64,000 nucleotides of DNA from Bacillota bacterium (GCA_023391105.1 JAEWBO010000022.1:12611-76610); one strand, 5' to 3'. Positions 16,435-25,624 are shown, counted from the stretch's first letter. A program made the numbers and translations. The notes: generated by a model not told the origin, from the sequence alone.

Positions 16435-17565
16435 ATGAGAAGATTATTCACATCAGAATCGGTCACAGAAGGACATCCGGACAAACTATGCGACCAGATC
16501 AGCGACAGCGTGCTCGACGCGATATTGGCCGAGGATCCAAACGCCCATGTGGCGTGTGAAACGGCGGTGAACACCGGTCTCGTGCTTGTGATGGGTGAAA
16601 TCACGACAGATTGCTACGTGGACATCCCCAAGATCGTGCGCGGCACCATAATCGATATCGGTTTTACGCGCGCCAAGTTTGGCTTCGACGGCAACACCTG
16701 CGGCGTGATACTCAGCATTGACGAGCAGTCGCCCGATATCGCCATGGGCGTTAACAGGGCGGATCAGGGCGCAGGTGATCAGGGCATGATGTTCGGGTTT
16801 GCCTGCCGTGAAACAGAGGAGCTCATGCCGCTGCCCATCACGCTTGCGCACCGGCTGACGCGCCAGCTGGCCGCTGTCCGTAAGGATGGCACACTCGCAT
16901 ACCTGAGACCGGACGGTAAATCGCAGGTGACGGTGGAATACGAGGGCAATACGCCGGTGCGCGTGGATGCCATCGTGGTGTCCACTCAGCATGCGGACGA
17001 TGTTTCGCAGGAGCAAATCAGAACGGATATCATTAAGCATGTCATCAACGCCGTCATTCCGTCTGAACTGCTGGATAAGGATACGAAATATTATGTGAAC
17101 CCGACAGGCCGTTTCGTAATCGGCGGGCCCGCAGGCGATTCAGGGCTCACCGGCCGCAAAATCATCGTGGACACTTACGGCGGATATGCGCGTCACGGCG
17201 GGGGCGCATTTTCGGGCAAAGACCCGTCTAAGGTGGACAGAAGCGCGGCGTATGCCACGCGCCACATTGCCAAGAATGTGGTCGCCGCAGGTCTTGCGGA
17301 GCGTTGCGAGATCGAGGTGGCTTACGCCATCGGCGTCGCAGAGCCCGTGTCCATATACGTGGACACGTTTGGCACAGGAGTGACGGACGACGACAAGCTC
17401 GCCGCTCTCATTCATCACGCCATCGATCTGCGACCAGCGGCCATCATCGAGCGGCTTAATCTGCGCGCGCCGATATACAGGCAAACGGCGTCATATGGCC
17501 ATTTCGGACGGATTGATCTTGACCTGCCGTGGGAGCGGCTGGACTTGGTCGATAAGCTCAGATGA
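16435..17565 (+). CDS. metK: S-adenosylmethionine synthetase
   Basis: Makes S-adenosylmethionine from methionine and ATP. The 376-residue protein starts RRLFTSESVTEGHPDK (ATP/Mg site) and has DEQSPDIAMGV, GAGDQGMMFGFA, FVIGGPAGDSGLTGRKI and GGGAFSGKDPSKVDRSAAY, all MetK signatures. It is slightly shorter than the common 380-400 residues. Start ATG at 16435 follows AGGAGTGGAAA. Expression is governed by the SAM-I riboswitch upstream and it is followed by its own terminator. Confidence 0.97.
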   Translation: MRRLFTSESVTEGHPDKLCDQISDSVLDAILAEDPNAHVACETAVNTGLVLVMGEITTDCYVDIPKIVRGTIIDIGFTRAKFGFDGNTCGVILSIDEQSPDIAMGVNRADQGAGDQGMMFGFACRETEELMPLPITLAHRLTRQLAAVRKDGTLAYLRPDGKSQVTVEYEGNTPVRVDAIVVSTQHADDVSQEQIRTDIIKHVINAVIPSELLDKDTKYYVNPTGRFVIGGPAGDSGLTGRKIIVDTYGGYARHGGGAFSGKDPSKVDRSAAYATRHIAKNVVAAGLAERCEIEVAYAIGVAEPVSIYVDTFGTGVTDDDKLAALIHHAIDLRPAAIIERLNLRAPIYRQTASYGHFGRIDLDLPWERLDLVDKLR

Positions 17566-17579
17566 GATATGCACATGGC

Positions 17580-17608
17580 AAAAGCGGCATGACCCACATG
17601 CTGCTTTT
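17580..17608 (+). terminator. metK terminator
   Basis: AAAAGCGGCATG and CATGCTGCTTTT form a 12-bp stem with one G-U pair around an ACCCA loop, 15 bp past the stop. Confidence 0.8.
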
Positions 17609-17719
17609 CTTATACTGCGGTCTATAAAAATGTGGCAATACAGCTTCATACACATGAAGAGAAAACCAAACTCAACATTTTTATATCGAAAAAAGATTAA
17701 GAAGTTAGGATAACAAACA

Positions 17720-18568
17720 ATGAAATATTATCACGTTGATGTTTTTTCTGAAAAGCCTTTAAGCGGCAACGGGCTCACGGTCGTTTTTCCGGACAGACTT
17801 CTTGACAGTGACGAGATGCTCAAAATCACACAGGAACTTCGCCAGTTTGAGACGATATTTATCTATGAGAAAAATGCGGCTGGCGCTTATCCGGTGCGTA
17901 TCTTCACGATGGATGAAGAACTCACATTTGCGGGGCATCCCATACTCGGGGCAGGCGCTGTGCTGCACCGCATTTATTATTGTTCTGAAAAAGCTGAAAT
18001 TATTTTCGATCTTTCGGGACGCAATGTCTTTGTATCGTCCGAAATAAAAGATAACAGGTATAACGTCACAATGAATCAGGGAGCCCCGACCTTTGCCGGA
18101 AGCGTCCGCAAAAGTCATTATGGTGAAGTCGCACAAGCACTGGGACTGCAAGCATCAGATATTCATGATGTGCTGCCGATTGAGGTTGTCTCCACAGGGC
18201 TTGATTATCTGCTGGTACCGCTAAGGCACGGCATAGACCGCGCGAAAATCAACATCAGCGAATTCGAGGCATTTCTTTGCCGCTTTGGTGCCAAGTTTGT
18301 CTATGTGTTTGATACTGATTCGTTGGAATGCCGCACATGGGACAACAATGGCACGACAGAGGATGTCGCAACGGGCAGCGCGGCTGGACCGCTGTGCGCC
18401 TATCTTGTAAAGCACGGGATAGCAAGCTCTGAGGAAGTTGTGAGTATTCATCAGGGGAGATTTGTGGATCGGCCATCCGTGATTAAAGCGTGGATGGCCA
18501 ATGCATCCGGCCAAGTCTTTATTAGCGGCGATGTTTCGTTCTTTGCGGCAGGAGAAATTTTCATTTAG
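17720..18568 (+). CDS. PhzF family isomerase-like protein
   Basis: Member of the PhzF/diaminopimelate-epimerase-fold family; 282 residues. It has the family start YHVDVFSEKPLSGNGLTVV, the active-site Glu region LRQFETIFIYE, the FTMDEELTFAGHPILGAG motif and the C-terminal TEDVATGSAAGPLCAYL. No phenazine genes are nearby, so this is probably a small-molecule isomerase of unknown substrate, as for most genomic PhzF relatives. Monocistronic, after the metK terminator. Confidence 0.88.
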   Translation: MKYYHVDVFSEKPLSGNGLTVVFPDRLLDSDEMLKITQELRQFETIFIYEKNAAGAYPVRIFTMDEELTFAGHPILGAGAVLHRIYYCSEKAEIIFDLSGRNVFVSSEIKDNRYNVTMNQGAPTFAGSVRKSHYGEVAQALGLQASDIHDVLPIEVVSTGLDYLLVPLRHGIDRAKINISEFEAFLCRFGAKFVYVFDTDSLECRTWDNNGTTEDVATGSAAGPLCAYLVKHGIASSEEVVSIHQGRFVDRPSVIKAWMANASGQVFISGDVSFFAAGEIFI

Positions 18569-18685
18569 CGTACGGCGACAGTGTGGGTCTGCCTGCGAGC
18601 AGCGAAGCAATTATAAGCGTGAATGAATGCTTCGCCGCTCTGCGGTACACTAAAATCGAGCGCACCTTATTATCAGCAAGTTTAT

Positions 18686-19204
18686 TTAAAAATGATTATA
18701 ATAGACAGTTTGTTCAAGAGGGTATCGTTTATAGTGTGCCGGTTTCGGTGATGAGTCATCAGCCGGATAACCGGTGGGAAGCAGCGCAACAGGGATATAG
18801 TTCTCGGGAAGATTGAACCTTTCACTTATCTTTATTGGATCGAAATATCCAACCCAAGTCGTGCCGAGCCCAAGCTCCGCCGCTTGAAGCATCATGTGTG
18901 TGGTGACAATGCTGGCATCGACTTCTCCGCTGTTATTATCGTCATATTCGCGGTTCCAAGCGATTGTTCGATCGTAACAGATAAGAAAAGCCAAAGGCGC
19001 GTCAAAATGATATGCCGTACATGCTTTTAGATCGTCAATTGCCTGTTCACTTTCAATAACCAGTATTCTTTGCGGTTGAAAGTTACACGCAGTCGGTGAT
19101 GCCTGGGCTGTTTTGAGAATAAGATCAATCTTTTCTCTTTCCACGGTTTTGCTGCTGAACTTTCTAACCGAATACCTTTCCAACGCCAACTGATTGAAGC
19201 TCAT
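18686..19204 (-). CDS. Nitroreductase family FMN protein
   Basis: FMN-dependent NAD(P)H oxidoreductase of 172 residues. It has the N-terminal signature ERYSVRKFSSKTVEREKI, the FMN/substrate segment AQASPTACNFQPQRILVI and VDASIVTTHMMLQAAELGLGTTWVGYF. Likely substrates are nitro compounds, quinones or flavins. I use the ATG at 19204, right after AGGAGAATTGTG; the frame continues upstream to 19297 without a site. The HxlR regulator lies 165 bp upstream on the same strand, a common pairing. Confidence 0.88.
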   Translation of the reverse strand: MSFNQLALERYSVRKFSSKTVEREKIDLILKTAQASPTACNFQPQRILVIESEQAIDDLKACTAYHFDAPLAFLICYDRTIAWNREYDDNNSGEVDASIVTTHMMLQAAELGLGTTWVGYFDPIKISERFNLPENYIPVALLPTGYPADDSSPKPAHYKRYPLEQTVYYNHF

Positions 19205-19369
19205 CACAATTCTCCTAAATTGAATTTTAAACTTATGCTTAATATATACAAAAAACACAGAAACACAAGTACGCACTTTTTTGTATACCAGAGGCAAATC
19301 AGAAAGATAGGCACTGAAAAGTAAGTTGTTTTATAAATTCATGTTGTTAATTCAACAGAGTTTTATACC

Positions 19370-19717
19370 TTATTTTGCTGTTGTAGTATGATCGGCTTTG
19401 TCTATTAATCCTTGACCCCATTCATTCATTTTATACAAAATAGGTGTCAAAGACTTACCAAAATCCGTGAGGGAATATTCGACTCTTGGCGGAACCTGGG
19501 CATAGACCGTGCGTATGACCAGCCCTTTTTCTTCCATGGCCTTTAGCTGCTGGCGCAACATTTTTGGCGTGATTTGAGGAAAAAGCCTTTGTAATTCATT
19601 ATAGCGGTGTTCCCCCTCGCTTAAATGCCATAGCAGCAGCACTTTCCATTTCCCGCCGATAATGTCAATCGTCATTTCCAACGGGCAGTGGTATTCTTTG
19701 TTTTTGTATTCAACCAT
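19370..19717 (-). CDS. HxlR family transcriptional regulator
   Basis: Winged-helix DNA-binding protein of 115 residues. Family signature: a conserved N-terminal cysteine in EYHCPLEMTIDIIGGKWKVLLLWHL, then HRYNELQRLFPQITPKMLRQQLK (recognition region) and VEYSLTDFGKSLTPIL. The Cys can sense electrophiles or redox state in relatives such as HypR and YodB. The downstream nitroreductase is the obvious target candidate. The ATG at 19717 is preferred over an upstream TTG. Confidence 0.88.
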   Translation of the reverse strand: MVEYKNKEYHCPLEMTIDIIGGKWKVLLLWHLSEGEHRYNELQRLFPQITPKMLRQQLKAMEEKGLVIRTVYAQVPPRVEYSLTDFGKSLTPILYKMNEWGQGLIDKADHTTTAK

Positions 19718-19858
19718 AAAGCATGACTCTCTCAAAATAATTTATTGTATTAATATTTTACCATTATTTTATTGTAATGCAAGCAGACATGTAAGTCATC
19801 AGCTGTTAAGCATGCTCTATGGTTTATTCACACCTATTAAACACATAGTAAAGAAACA

Positions 19859-19879
19859 AGCCGGGGCGCTGCCCCGGCT
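19859..19879 (-). terminator. Terminator of the OFA transporter transcript
   Basis: AGCCGGGGC and GCCCCGGCT around a three-base loop; on the minus strand it is followed by TGTTTCTTT. It lies 15 bp past the transporter stop. Confidence 0.85.
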
Positions 19880-19893
19880 GTTCGTGATTGCTT

Positions 19894-21102
19894 TTATTCC
19901 TTGATCGGCTTTTTCTTCAACAATAGCATGAGCAAAATTGCCACACAGGCACAGCCCGCCGCTATGAAAAATGCGGGAGACATAAGGGAGATATCCTGCG
20001 CCGCGACGTTTTTATAATATCCGGCGATGTACGAGGAGGCCACTGCTCCTACGCCAAATCCCAAAAGCACCATGCCATAGTTGGTCGCCATATGCTTGGG
20101 GCCAAAAAGGTCTGCGGTGAGCGACGGAAAGTTGCTCAAGAAACCGCCATAGAAGAATCCGATAAACCCGATCAGAACATAGATGAAATATCCGCTGACG
20201 CTGCTGACAAGGGCGGAAAGGATTCCGGAGCCCAAAAGCAAAATGATAATTGTTCTTTTTCGGCCAAGCTTATCAGAAATCATGCCCCATGTCAGGCGAC
20301 CAAGTGAGTTGCACATTGATATGACAAGAACACCGATGGTAGCGGTTTCGCCGAGACCCCTTGCAACGGCAATGGGCTTTGCAAAGCCGATCATCATGAG
20401 CCCCCCCATGCAGGCCAGCATCAGGGAGAGGGTAATGATATAGAACCTCGGGTCTTTAAGCACTTGCGAGGGGCTTAAGCTGTTGTCCGGAGCTGACGAA
20501 ACAGCCTGAGATTGTATCTCAGGAGGATTTTTAAGAAAGAGCCCGCCCACTGTGCAAACAACAAGAAAAATACCGCTGAGCACCATGAAGGTTTGGGGCT
20601 CGCCCACCTGCGGGCCGCCAAAAAGCGCAATCAATTGCTCAATAATCGGCGTGAAAACCACGCCGCCAAACCCCAATGCAGCGACAATCAAACCGGTGAC
20701 AAAGCCCTTTTTCTCAGGAAACCATTTTTGGGCACAGGCTATGGTTGTGGAATAAGTGAAGCCCATTCCGGTACCGCCCATCACGCCATACCCCACCCAC
20801 AGCAGCCACGGAATGCTGGCGTTTGCAAAGGACGCTAGCATAAACCCGGCGCTTAAGATGACACCACCGATGATGACAATGGTTCTGGTAGAAAATTTCG
20901 CGGCGAGCTTGCCGCCGATGACGCTGCCTACGGTAAGAGTGGCCAGCAGCAGTGAAAAGGTCAGACTGGCAGCCGCATTGTCCCCATTAAATATGCTGTT
21001 TGCGATACCTGTCTGAAAAACACTCCATATATATGCGATACCAAGGCAAAGCTGTATCGCAATGGATGCCACGATGGGTCCGGTTCTTTTTGATACTTTC
21101 AT
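19894..21102 (-). CDS. OFA family MFS transporter (oxalate/formate antiporter type)
   Basis: A 402-residue major facilitator protein with 12 predicted helices. N-terminal VASIAIQLCLGIAYIWSVFQ and the segment GYGVMGGTGMGFTYSTTIACAQKWFPEKKGFVTGLIVAALGFG are typical of the oxalate:formate antiporter (OFA) group; relatives move monocarboxylates such as oxalate, formate, lactate or pyruvate. The substrate here cannot be read from sequence. The start has AAGGAGG seven bases upstream. Between promoter and gene are a leader ORF and a terminator hairpin that look like an attenuation switch. Confidence 0.9.
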   Translation of the reverse strand: MKVSKRTGPIVASIAIQLCLGIAYIWSVFQTGIANSIFNGDNAAASLTFSLLLATLTVGSVIGGKLAAKFSTRTIVIIGGVILSAGFMLASFANASIPWLLWVGYGVMGGTGMGFTYSTTIACAQKWFPEKKGFVTGLIVAALGFGGVVFTPIIEQLIALFGGPQVGEPQTFMVLSGIFLVVCTVGGLFLKNPPEIQSQAVSSAPDNSLSPSQVLKDPRFYIITLSLMLACMGGLMMIGFAKPIAVARGLGETATIGVLVISMCNSLGRLTWGMISDKLGRKRTIIILLLGSGILSALVSSVSGYFIYVLIGFIGFFYGGFLSNFPSLTADLFGPKHMATNYGMVLLGFGVGAVASSYIAGYYKNVAAQDISLMSPAFFIAAGCACVAILLMLLLKKKPIKE

Positions 21103-21126
21103 AGAATCCTCCTTAATATAGTAAAA

Positions 21127-21150
21127 GCCCTTACTGTTTGCAGTAAGGGC
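21127..21150 (-). terminator. Attenuator terminator in the OFA transporter leader
   Basis: GCCCTTACTG and CAGTAAGGGC form a perfect 10-bp stem with a 4-base loop; on the minus strand TTTT follows. It lies 24 bp upstream of the transporter start and downstream of the leader ORF. Its 5' arm with loop (CTTACTGCAAA, transcript bases 21147-21137) is perfectly complementary over 11 bases to TTTGCAGTAAG inside the leader ORF (21203-21193), so an antiterminator fold is available. Confidence 0.75.
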
Positions 21151-21170
21151 CTTCTATCCGTTTCGGACTT

Positions 21171-21284
21171 TTAAGGCTGCACTGGGCACATTCTTACTGC
21201 AAAACTTGACCATAGTAATAGCACGAATAATATAATAATTCGGCTAATAAGGTCTTCATATTTTGCAAATTGCAGATGCAGCAT
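21171..21284 (-). CDS. 37-residue leader peptide / small membrane protein before the OFA transporter
   Basis: ATG at 21284 six bases after AGGAG, stop TAA at 21171-21173. The peptide starts MLHLQFAKYEDLISR, then has the hydrophobic run IIILFVLLLWSSFAV, then RMCPVQP. Codons 16-26 are nearly all Ile, Leu, Val and Phe, with TTA and CTA used for Leu. Just after this run the ORF contains the 11-base antiterminator strand. Two readings are possible: a leader peptide whose translation controls the terminator, or a one-helix accessory subunit of the transporter. Both may hold. The order promoter-ORF-terminator-gene is seen; the mechanism is inferred. Confidence 0.65.
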   Translation of the reverse strand: MLHLQFAKYEDLISRIIILFVLLLWSSFAVRMCPVQP

Positions 21285-21315
21285 GAAATGCTCCTGATGA
21301 GTATAAATTTACGTC

Positions 21316-21348
21316 ATTATCCCATATACACAGTTTGATTGTCAAACT
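21316..21348 (-). promoter_or_regulatory. Promoter and dyad operator of the OFA leader transcript
   Basis: On the minus strand TTGACA (21340-21345) and GATAAT (21316-21321) are 18 bases apart. AGTTTG-ATTGT-CAAACT (21332-21348) is a perfect 6-bp dyad over the -35 box, so a repressor or activator probably binds here. Confidence 0.6.
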
Positions 21349-21485
21349 ATTTTTACGGCAGGGACCCAAATCTATTTTCACTCAAAACCGCAGCAATGAT
21401 GGGTATCCAAGCCGCTTTCAAAAAGGCATACAACTTATGAGCCTTTATGATATAATGACAAAAATGTACATGCTTTTGAGGGCTT

Positions 21486-23711
21486 ATGACGAGTATTGAG
21501 GGCACCGTGCTCGAAATCAATTTCAGAAATGACGAGAACGGCTGGACGGTGATGTCGCTGGATTTTGGCGGCGACTTAACCACAGCGGTGGGCTGCCTGC
21601 CGCACATCCACGAGGGTGAGTTTGTGCGGCTTTTCGGCGCATGGACGGAGCATCGGCTTTATGGCCGTCAGTTTTCCGTCAAGTCGGTAGAAACGCGGCT
21701 TCCCAACACGGCTGAATCCATACGTATGTTTTTGGCGAGCGGCCTGATAAAGGGTGTGGGCGACGCGCTTGCCGGCCGCATCGTGGACGCTTTCGGCGAG
21801 AACACGTTTGAAATCATCGAGAACAGCCCGGAGCTGCTGGCCGAGGTAAAAGGCGTGAGTAAAAAGCTCGCGCTGACGATATCTGTCAGCTTCGCAGATC
21901 ACATAGGCGTCAAGCAGGTGATCATCGACCTGCAAAACCTGGGGCTGTCCGTTAAGCAGGCTTTTCGCGCATTCGAGCGCTACGGTGCTGCCGCGCCCAT
22001 GCTGATACAGGAAAACCCGTACCGCATGATCGATGATATTTCGGGTATCGGTTTTGAGCGAGCCGACAAGATTGCGGGCACCATCGGTATCGACAAAACA
22101 TCGGAATACCGTATTGACATGGGGATCAAGCACGAGCTGCTCTCCGCGATGAACGAGGGGCATACGTGTCTGCCGCGTCAGGAGTTAAGACGACATGCGG
22201 CCAAGATGCTCGGCGTAGAGGAAACGCTGATCGACTCCCGAATCAGCGCGCTTACGCTGGCCGAAGATATTGCGCAAAAATTCATCAACAACACGCCTGC
22301 CGTTTTCCATATGGCTGCTTATGTCACCGAAGGAGATGTCGCGAGACGGCTTTACCTGCTATCACGATGCCAGCCGCGCATCCCGATAAATGACGCCACG
22401 CAGTCTTATATGCGCTACATCGGTGATGTGGCGCTTTCGGAGGAGCAGGAGCGCGCGGTGCTTATGGCGCTGTCCAGCCAGGTTGTGGTCATCACGGGCG
22501 GGCCGGGCACCGGCAAAACGACGATCACCAAAGCGATTATTTCAATATTTGAACAGTGTGGCATCACCACCGTGCTTTGCGCGCCCACAGGGCGCGCCGC
22601 CAAGCGCATCGAGCAGTCTACCGGGCGCGAGGCCAAGACCATCCACCGCCTGCTCGAATACGGCGCGGGCATGGATGAGGATTACGACAACGCGGCGCGC
22701 TTTATCCGCAACGAGGACAATCCGCTCGAAGCCGAAGCGGTCATCGTGGACGAAGCGTCAATGATCGATATATTCCTTATGCGGGCGCTGCTGCGCGCGC
22801 TCTCCGACGGTACGCGGATCATCATTGTGGGCGACGCAGACCAGCTTCCTTCGGTGGGCCCCGGCAACGTGCTGCGCGATATTATCCAAAGCGGCGCTTT
22901 CCCCGTCACCCAGCTTACGCGTTTTTACCGCCAGAGAGAAGGCGGCAGCATCGTGGAGAACGCGCACCGTGTGAACCGAGGCGAAAACCCGGAGTTTTAC
23001 CTCACCGGTGATTTTCTGTTTATCCCTGAAAGCGAGCCGGACGACGTGATCACGCGGCTTAAAAAGATGCTGAGCGAAGGAGAATTGCCCGAGAAATATG
23101 ACGTTTTGGAGCAGACGCAGATACTATGTCCCGTCAAGAAGGGCATACTCGGTGTATACAACATCAACATGGAGCTGCGCGAGCTGTTAAACCCGCGGCT
23201 GGCCTCACGTCCTGAGGTGCAGGTGGGCGACACGCTATTCCGCACGGGCGACAAGGTGATGCAGACCAAGAACAACTACGAGATGGAATGGTTCTATGCG
23301 GATGAGGCGAAGTTCCACCACAAGGGTCTCGGCGTTTTCAACGGGGACTTGGGGCGTATCTTGCGCATTGATAACGACATAAAGGAAGCGACCATTCGCT
23401 TTGACGGTAACCGTGACGCGGTTTACGCGTTCCCTGAGCTGGAGCAGATCGAGCACGCCTACGCGGTCACCGTGCATAAATCGCAGGGCAGCGAGTTTCC
23501 CGTGGTGATCATGCCTCTTATGGCGGGGGGCGGGCGTTTCCTGTCTCGCAACCTATTATATACCGCGCTCACACGGGCGATGGAAAAGGTCATCATCATC
23601 GGACAGAAGAGCACCGTGGAATACATGGTTCAAAACAACCGCATTCGCGGGCGTTACACCACGCTTGATTACGAGATCAAAGACTTCATTGAGGTTTTGG
23701 GGGCGTTGTGA
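21486..23711 (+). CDS. recD2: RecD2-type ATP-dependent helicase
   Basis: SF1B 5'-3' helicase of 741 residues, the RecBC-independent RecD2 class. N-terminal OB-like domain (IEGTVLEINFRNDENGWTV), tandem helix-hairpin-helix region (LIKGVGDALAGRIVDAFG, ISGIGFERADKIA), then Walker A ITGGPGTGKTT near residue 336, Walker B VDEASMIDI, GDADQLPSVGPG and C-terminal AYAVTVHKSQGSEFPVVI. Length is normal for the family. Likely role in DNA repair and replication-fork maintenance. It overlaps comF by one base and likely drives its translation. Confidence 0.95.
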   Translation: MTSIEGTVLEINFRNDENGWTVMSLDFGGDLTTAVGCLPHIHEGEFVRLFGAWTEHRLYGRQFSVKSVETRLPNTAESIRMFLASGLIKGVGDALAGRIVDAFGENTFEIIENSPELLAEVKGVSKKLALTISVSFADHIGVKQVIIDLQNLGLSVKQAFRAFERYGAAAPMLIQENPYRMIDDISGIGFERADKIAGTIGIDKTSEYRIDMGIKHELLSAMNEGHTCLPRQELRRHAAKMLGVEETLIDSRISALTLAEDIAQKFINNTPAVFHMAAYVTEGDVARRLYLLSRCQPRIPINDATQSYMRYIGDVALSEEQERAVLMALSSQVVVITGGPGTGKTTITKAIISIFEQCGITTVLCAPTGRAAKRIEQSTGREAKTIHRLLEYGAGMDEDYDNAARFIRNEDNPLEAEAVIVDEASMIDIFLMRALLRALSDGTRIIIVGDADQLPSVGPGNVLRDIIQSGAFPVTQLTRFYRQREGGSIVENAHRVNRGENPEFYLTGDFLFIPESEPDDVITRLKKMLSEGELPEKYDVLEQTQILCPVKKGILGVYNINMELRELLNPRLASRPEVQVGDTLFRTGDKVMQTKNNYEMEWFYADEAKFHHKGLGVFNGDLGRILRIDNDIKEATIRFDGNRDAVYAFPELEQIEHAYAVTVHKSQGSEFPVVIMPLMAGGGRFLSRNLLYTALTRAMEKVIIIGQKSTVEYMVQNNRIRGRYTTLDYEIKDFIEVLGAL

Positions 23712-24352
23712 TGCGGTTCTTTGTGACGCTGTGGGAGACCCTATTTCCGTATATACCGCGATGCGTCGTCTGCGGCACCGAAAAAGACGTGTCTGCTTAT
23801 CTTTGCCCGGCGTGCGCGGCAGAAATGGACGCGCTTCGTACGGGGCAGACGAATGCGGCTGGTCTTGATGCATATTCGCCATACCGTTACAGCGGCCCTG
23901 CCGTAAGCATCGTACAAAGCTACAAATACGGCGGAAGCCGCTGGCTCAGCGCATTTATGGCGCAGGCCATGCTGCATGCATCGGCGGATGCGCACCTCCA
24001 ATTCGACTGTATCTGCCATGTGCCGCTGCACAGCAAGAAGCGGCGCAAGCGCGGCTTCGACCAGGCACAGCTGCTCGCAAAACGCATTGCCGAGCTGACC
24101 GGCAAGCCTTGCCTGACAGCAATAAAACGCGTGCGCAACACGCCGTCTCAGACGAAACTCAATGCGACTGAGCGTAACGCAAACATGCGCGGCGCTTTCG
24201 AAGCGGTGCAGACTGTTCCAGGCCGCGTGCTGCTCATCGACGATGTGCTGACCACCGGCGCGACGGTCGCCGAATGCGCGAATATGCTTCAAACTGCCGG
24301 AGCAAGAAGCGTCACTGTGCTCACGTTCGCGCGGGCGGGAGAAAAAGACTAA
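23711..24352 (+). CDS. comF: ComF family phosphoribosyltransferase-like protein
   Basis: A 213-residue protein with an N-terminal zinc-finger-like CVVCGTEK...CPAC and a C-terminal PRT domain with the PRPP loop VLLIDDVLTTGATVAEC. Also FDCICHVPLHSKKRRKRGFDQAQLLAKRIAELTG, the classic ComF segment. ComF aids inward DNA transport in natural competence in Bacillus; clostridial copies are widespread without proven competence. The ATG lies in the recD2 stop (TGATG). The frame could start one codon earlier at GTG. Confidence 0.92.
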   Translation: MRFFVTLWETLFPYIPRCVVCGTEKDVSAYLCPACAAEMDALRTGQTNAAGLDAYSPYRYSGPAVSIVQSYKYGGSRWLSAFMAQAMLHASADAHLQFDCICHVPLHSKKRRKRGFDQAQLLAKRIAELTGKPCLTAIKRVRNTPSQTKLNATERNANMRGAFEAVQTVPGRVLLIDDVLTTGATVAECANMLQTAGARSVTVLTFARAGEKD

Positions 24353-24402
24353 ATATGCGGCTATAAACCGTAAGAATTGATACATAAAGAAAGGATTATT
24401 CT

Positions 24403-25572
24403 ATGGAATTTGCAAAAAGACTCGACAACGTCACCGGCAGCGCCATCCGCGCGATATTCGCGCTGCTTGCACAGCCCGGCATGATCTCATTTGCGGGCGG
24501 CAACCCTTCGCCCGAAAGCTTCCCCAAGGAGGACATCGCTGAGATTTCCTCCCGGCTTCTTTGTGAAAACGGCAGCTCGATACTGCAGTACGGCGGCACA
24601 CCCGGCATCGGCAGCCTGAAAAATACGGTTATTGACATGATGAAATCGCGCGGCATCAGCGTGAATCCCGAAGAGATCATCATTACCTCCGGCGCGACAC
24701 AGGGCATCGGTCTTGCGGCCAAAACGCTTGTGAACCCGGGCGATGTGATACTCGCGGAATCGCCGACATTCATCGGCGCGCTGCAAACGTTTTTGACGTA
24801 TGAAGCAGACGTAAAGGGCGTTGAGATGGACGATCAAGGTATGATGCTTTCGGATCTGGAACAAAAGCTGAAAGCCTACCGCCCCAAGTTCGTATACACG
24901 ATACCCACGTTCCAAAACCCCACGGGCCGTACAATATCGCTTGAGCGGCGCAAGCAGATGATTGCGCTGTGTAAGGAGCACGGTGTATTGATTCTTGAGG
25001 ACGACCCCTACTGCGACCTTCGGTATTCAGGCCAGCCGGTTCCGCCCATCAAAAGCTTCGATGAAGACAATACCGTGATTTACCTGATGAGCTTTTCCAA
25101 GATCATATCGCCGGGTCTTCGCGTGGGCGCGACGATTGCCGATCCTCGCATCATACAAAAGTACAATATCGCCAAGCAGGGCGAGGATTTGCATACGGCA
25201 AACCTTTCCCAGGAAATCGTCAACGCGTATATGCTCTCCGGCAAGGCCGAGCCTCACATCGAAAGCATCTGCGCACAATACCGCGACAAGCGTGACGCGA
25301 TGCTCAAAAAAATGGAGGAATGGCCCGAAAGCATCACCTATACCAAGCCGGACGGCGGGCTTTTTATATGGGCGTCTCTGCCTCGGCACATGAACGCTGT
25401 CGATATGTTCAAACAGTGTGTGGATGCGGGCGTCGCGTATGTGCCGGGCGTTCATTTCTTCCCCGAGGGCGGCCATGAAAACACCATGCGGCTGAATTTC
25501 TCCATGGCATCGTTCGAACAGATTGAAAAGGGCATGGATATACTCAAAGGCGTGATCGAGAAAAACATGTAG
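24403..25572 (+). CDS. PLP-dependent aminotransferase, class I (2-aminoadipate-transaminase-like)
   Basis: A 389-residue fold-type I aminotransferase without an N-terminal DNA-binding domain. Features: MISFAGGNPSPESFP near residue 27, substrate pocket YGGTPGIGSLK, TIPTFQNPTGRTISLERR, EDDPYCDLRY, and the PLP lysine in MSFSKIISPGLRVGAT near residue 233. This LysN/2-aminoadipate subgroup handles many amino-donors, so substrate cannot be fixed. Its transcript starts after comF (50-bp gap, good AAAGGA site) and ends at the hairpin at 25587. Confidence 0.88.
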   Translation: MEFAKRLDNVTGSAIRAIFALLAQPGMISFAGGNPSPESFPKEDIAEISSRLLCENGSSILQYGGTPGIGSLKNTVIDMMKSRGISVNPEEIIITSGATQGIGLAAKTLVNPGDVILAESPTFIGALQTFLTYEADVKGVEMDDQGMMLSDLEQKLKAYRPKFVYTIPTFQNPTGRTISLERRKQMIALCKEHGVLILEDDPYCDLRYSGQPVPPIKSFDEDNTVIYLMSFSKIISPGLRVGATIADPRIIQKYNIAKQGEDLHTANLSQEIVNAYMLSGKAEPHIESICAQYRDKRDAMLKKMEEWPESITYTKPDGGLFIWASLPRHMNAVDMFKQCVDAGVAYVPGVHFFPEGGHENTMRLNFSMASFEQIEKGMDILKGVIEKNM

Positions 25573-25586
25573 GTTTTAAAAGTACG

Positions 25587-25602
25587 GGCTGCGCATGCAG
25601 CC
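25587..25602 (+). terminator. Aminotransferase terminator
   Basis: GGCTGC-GCAT-GCAGCC stem followed by TGTCTTTATAT. The T-run is interrupted, so termination may be partial. Confidence 0.55.
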
Positions 25603-25624
25603 TGTCTTTATATACTTATATACG

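Noticed and set aside
21576..24385. Long minus-strand ORFs (195 and 214 codons) opposite recD2 and comF
   Set aside because: Mirror frames of GC-rich coding sequence with odd His/Arg/Cys-rich composition and no start signals.
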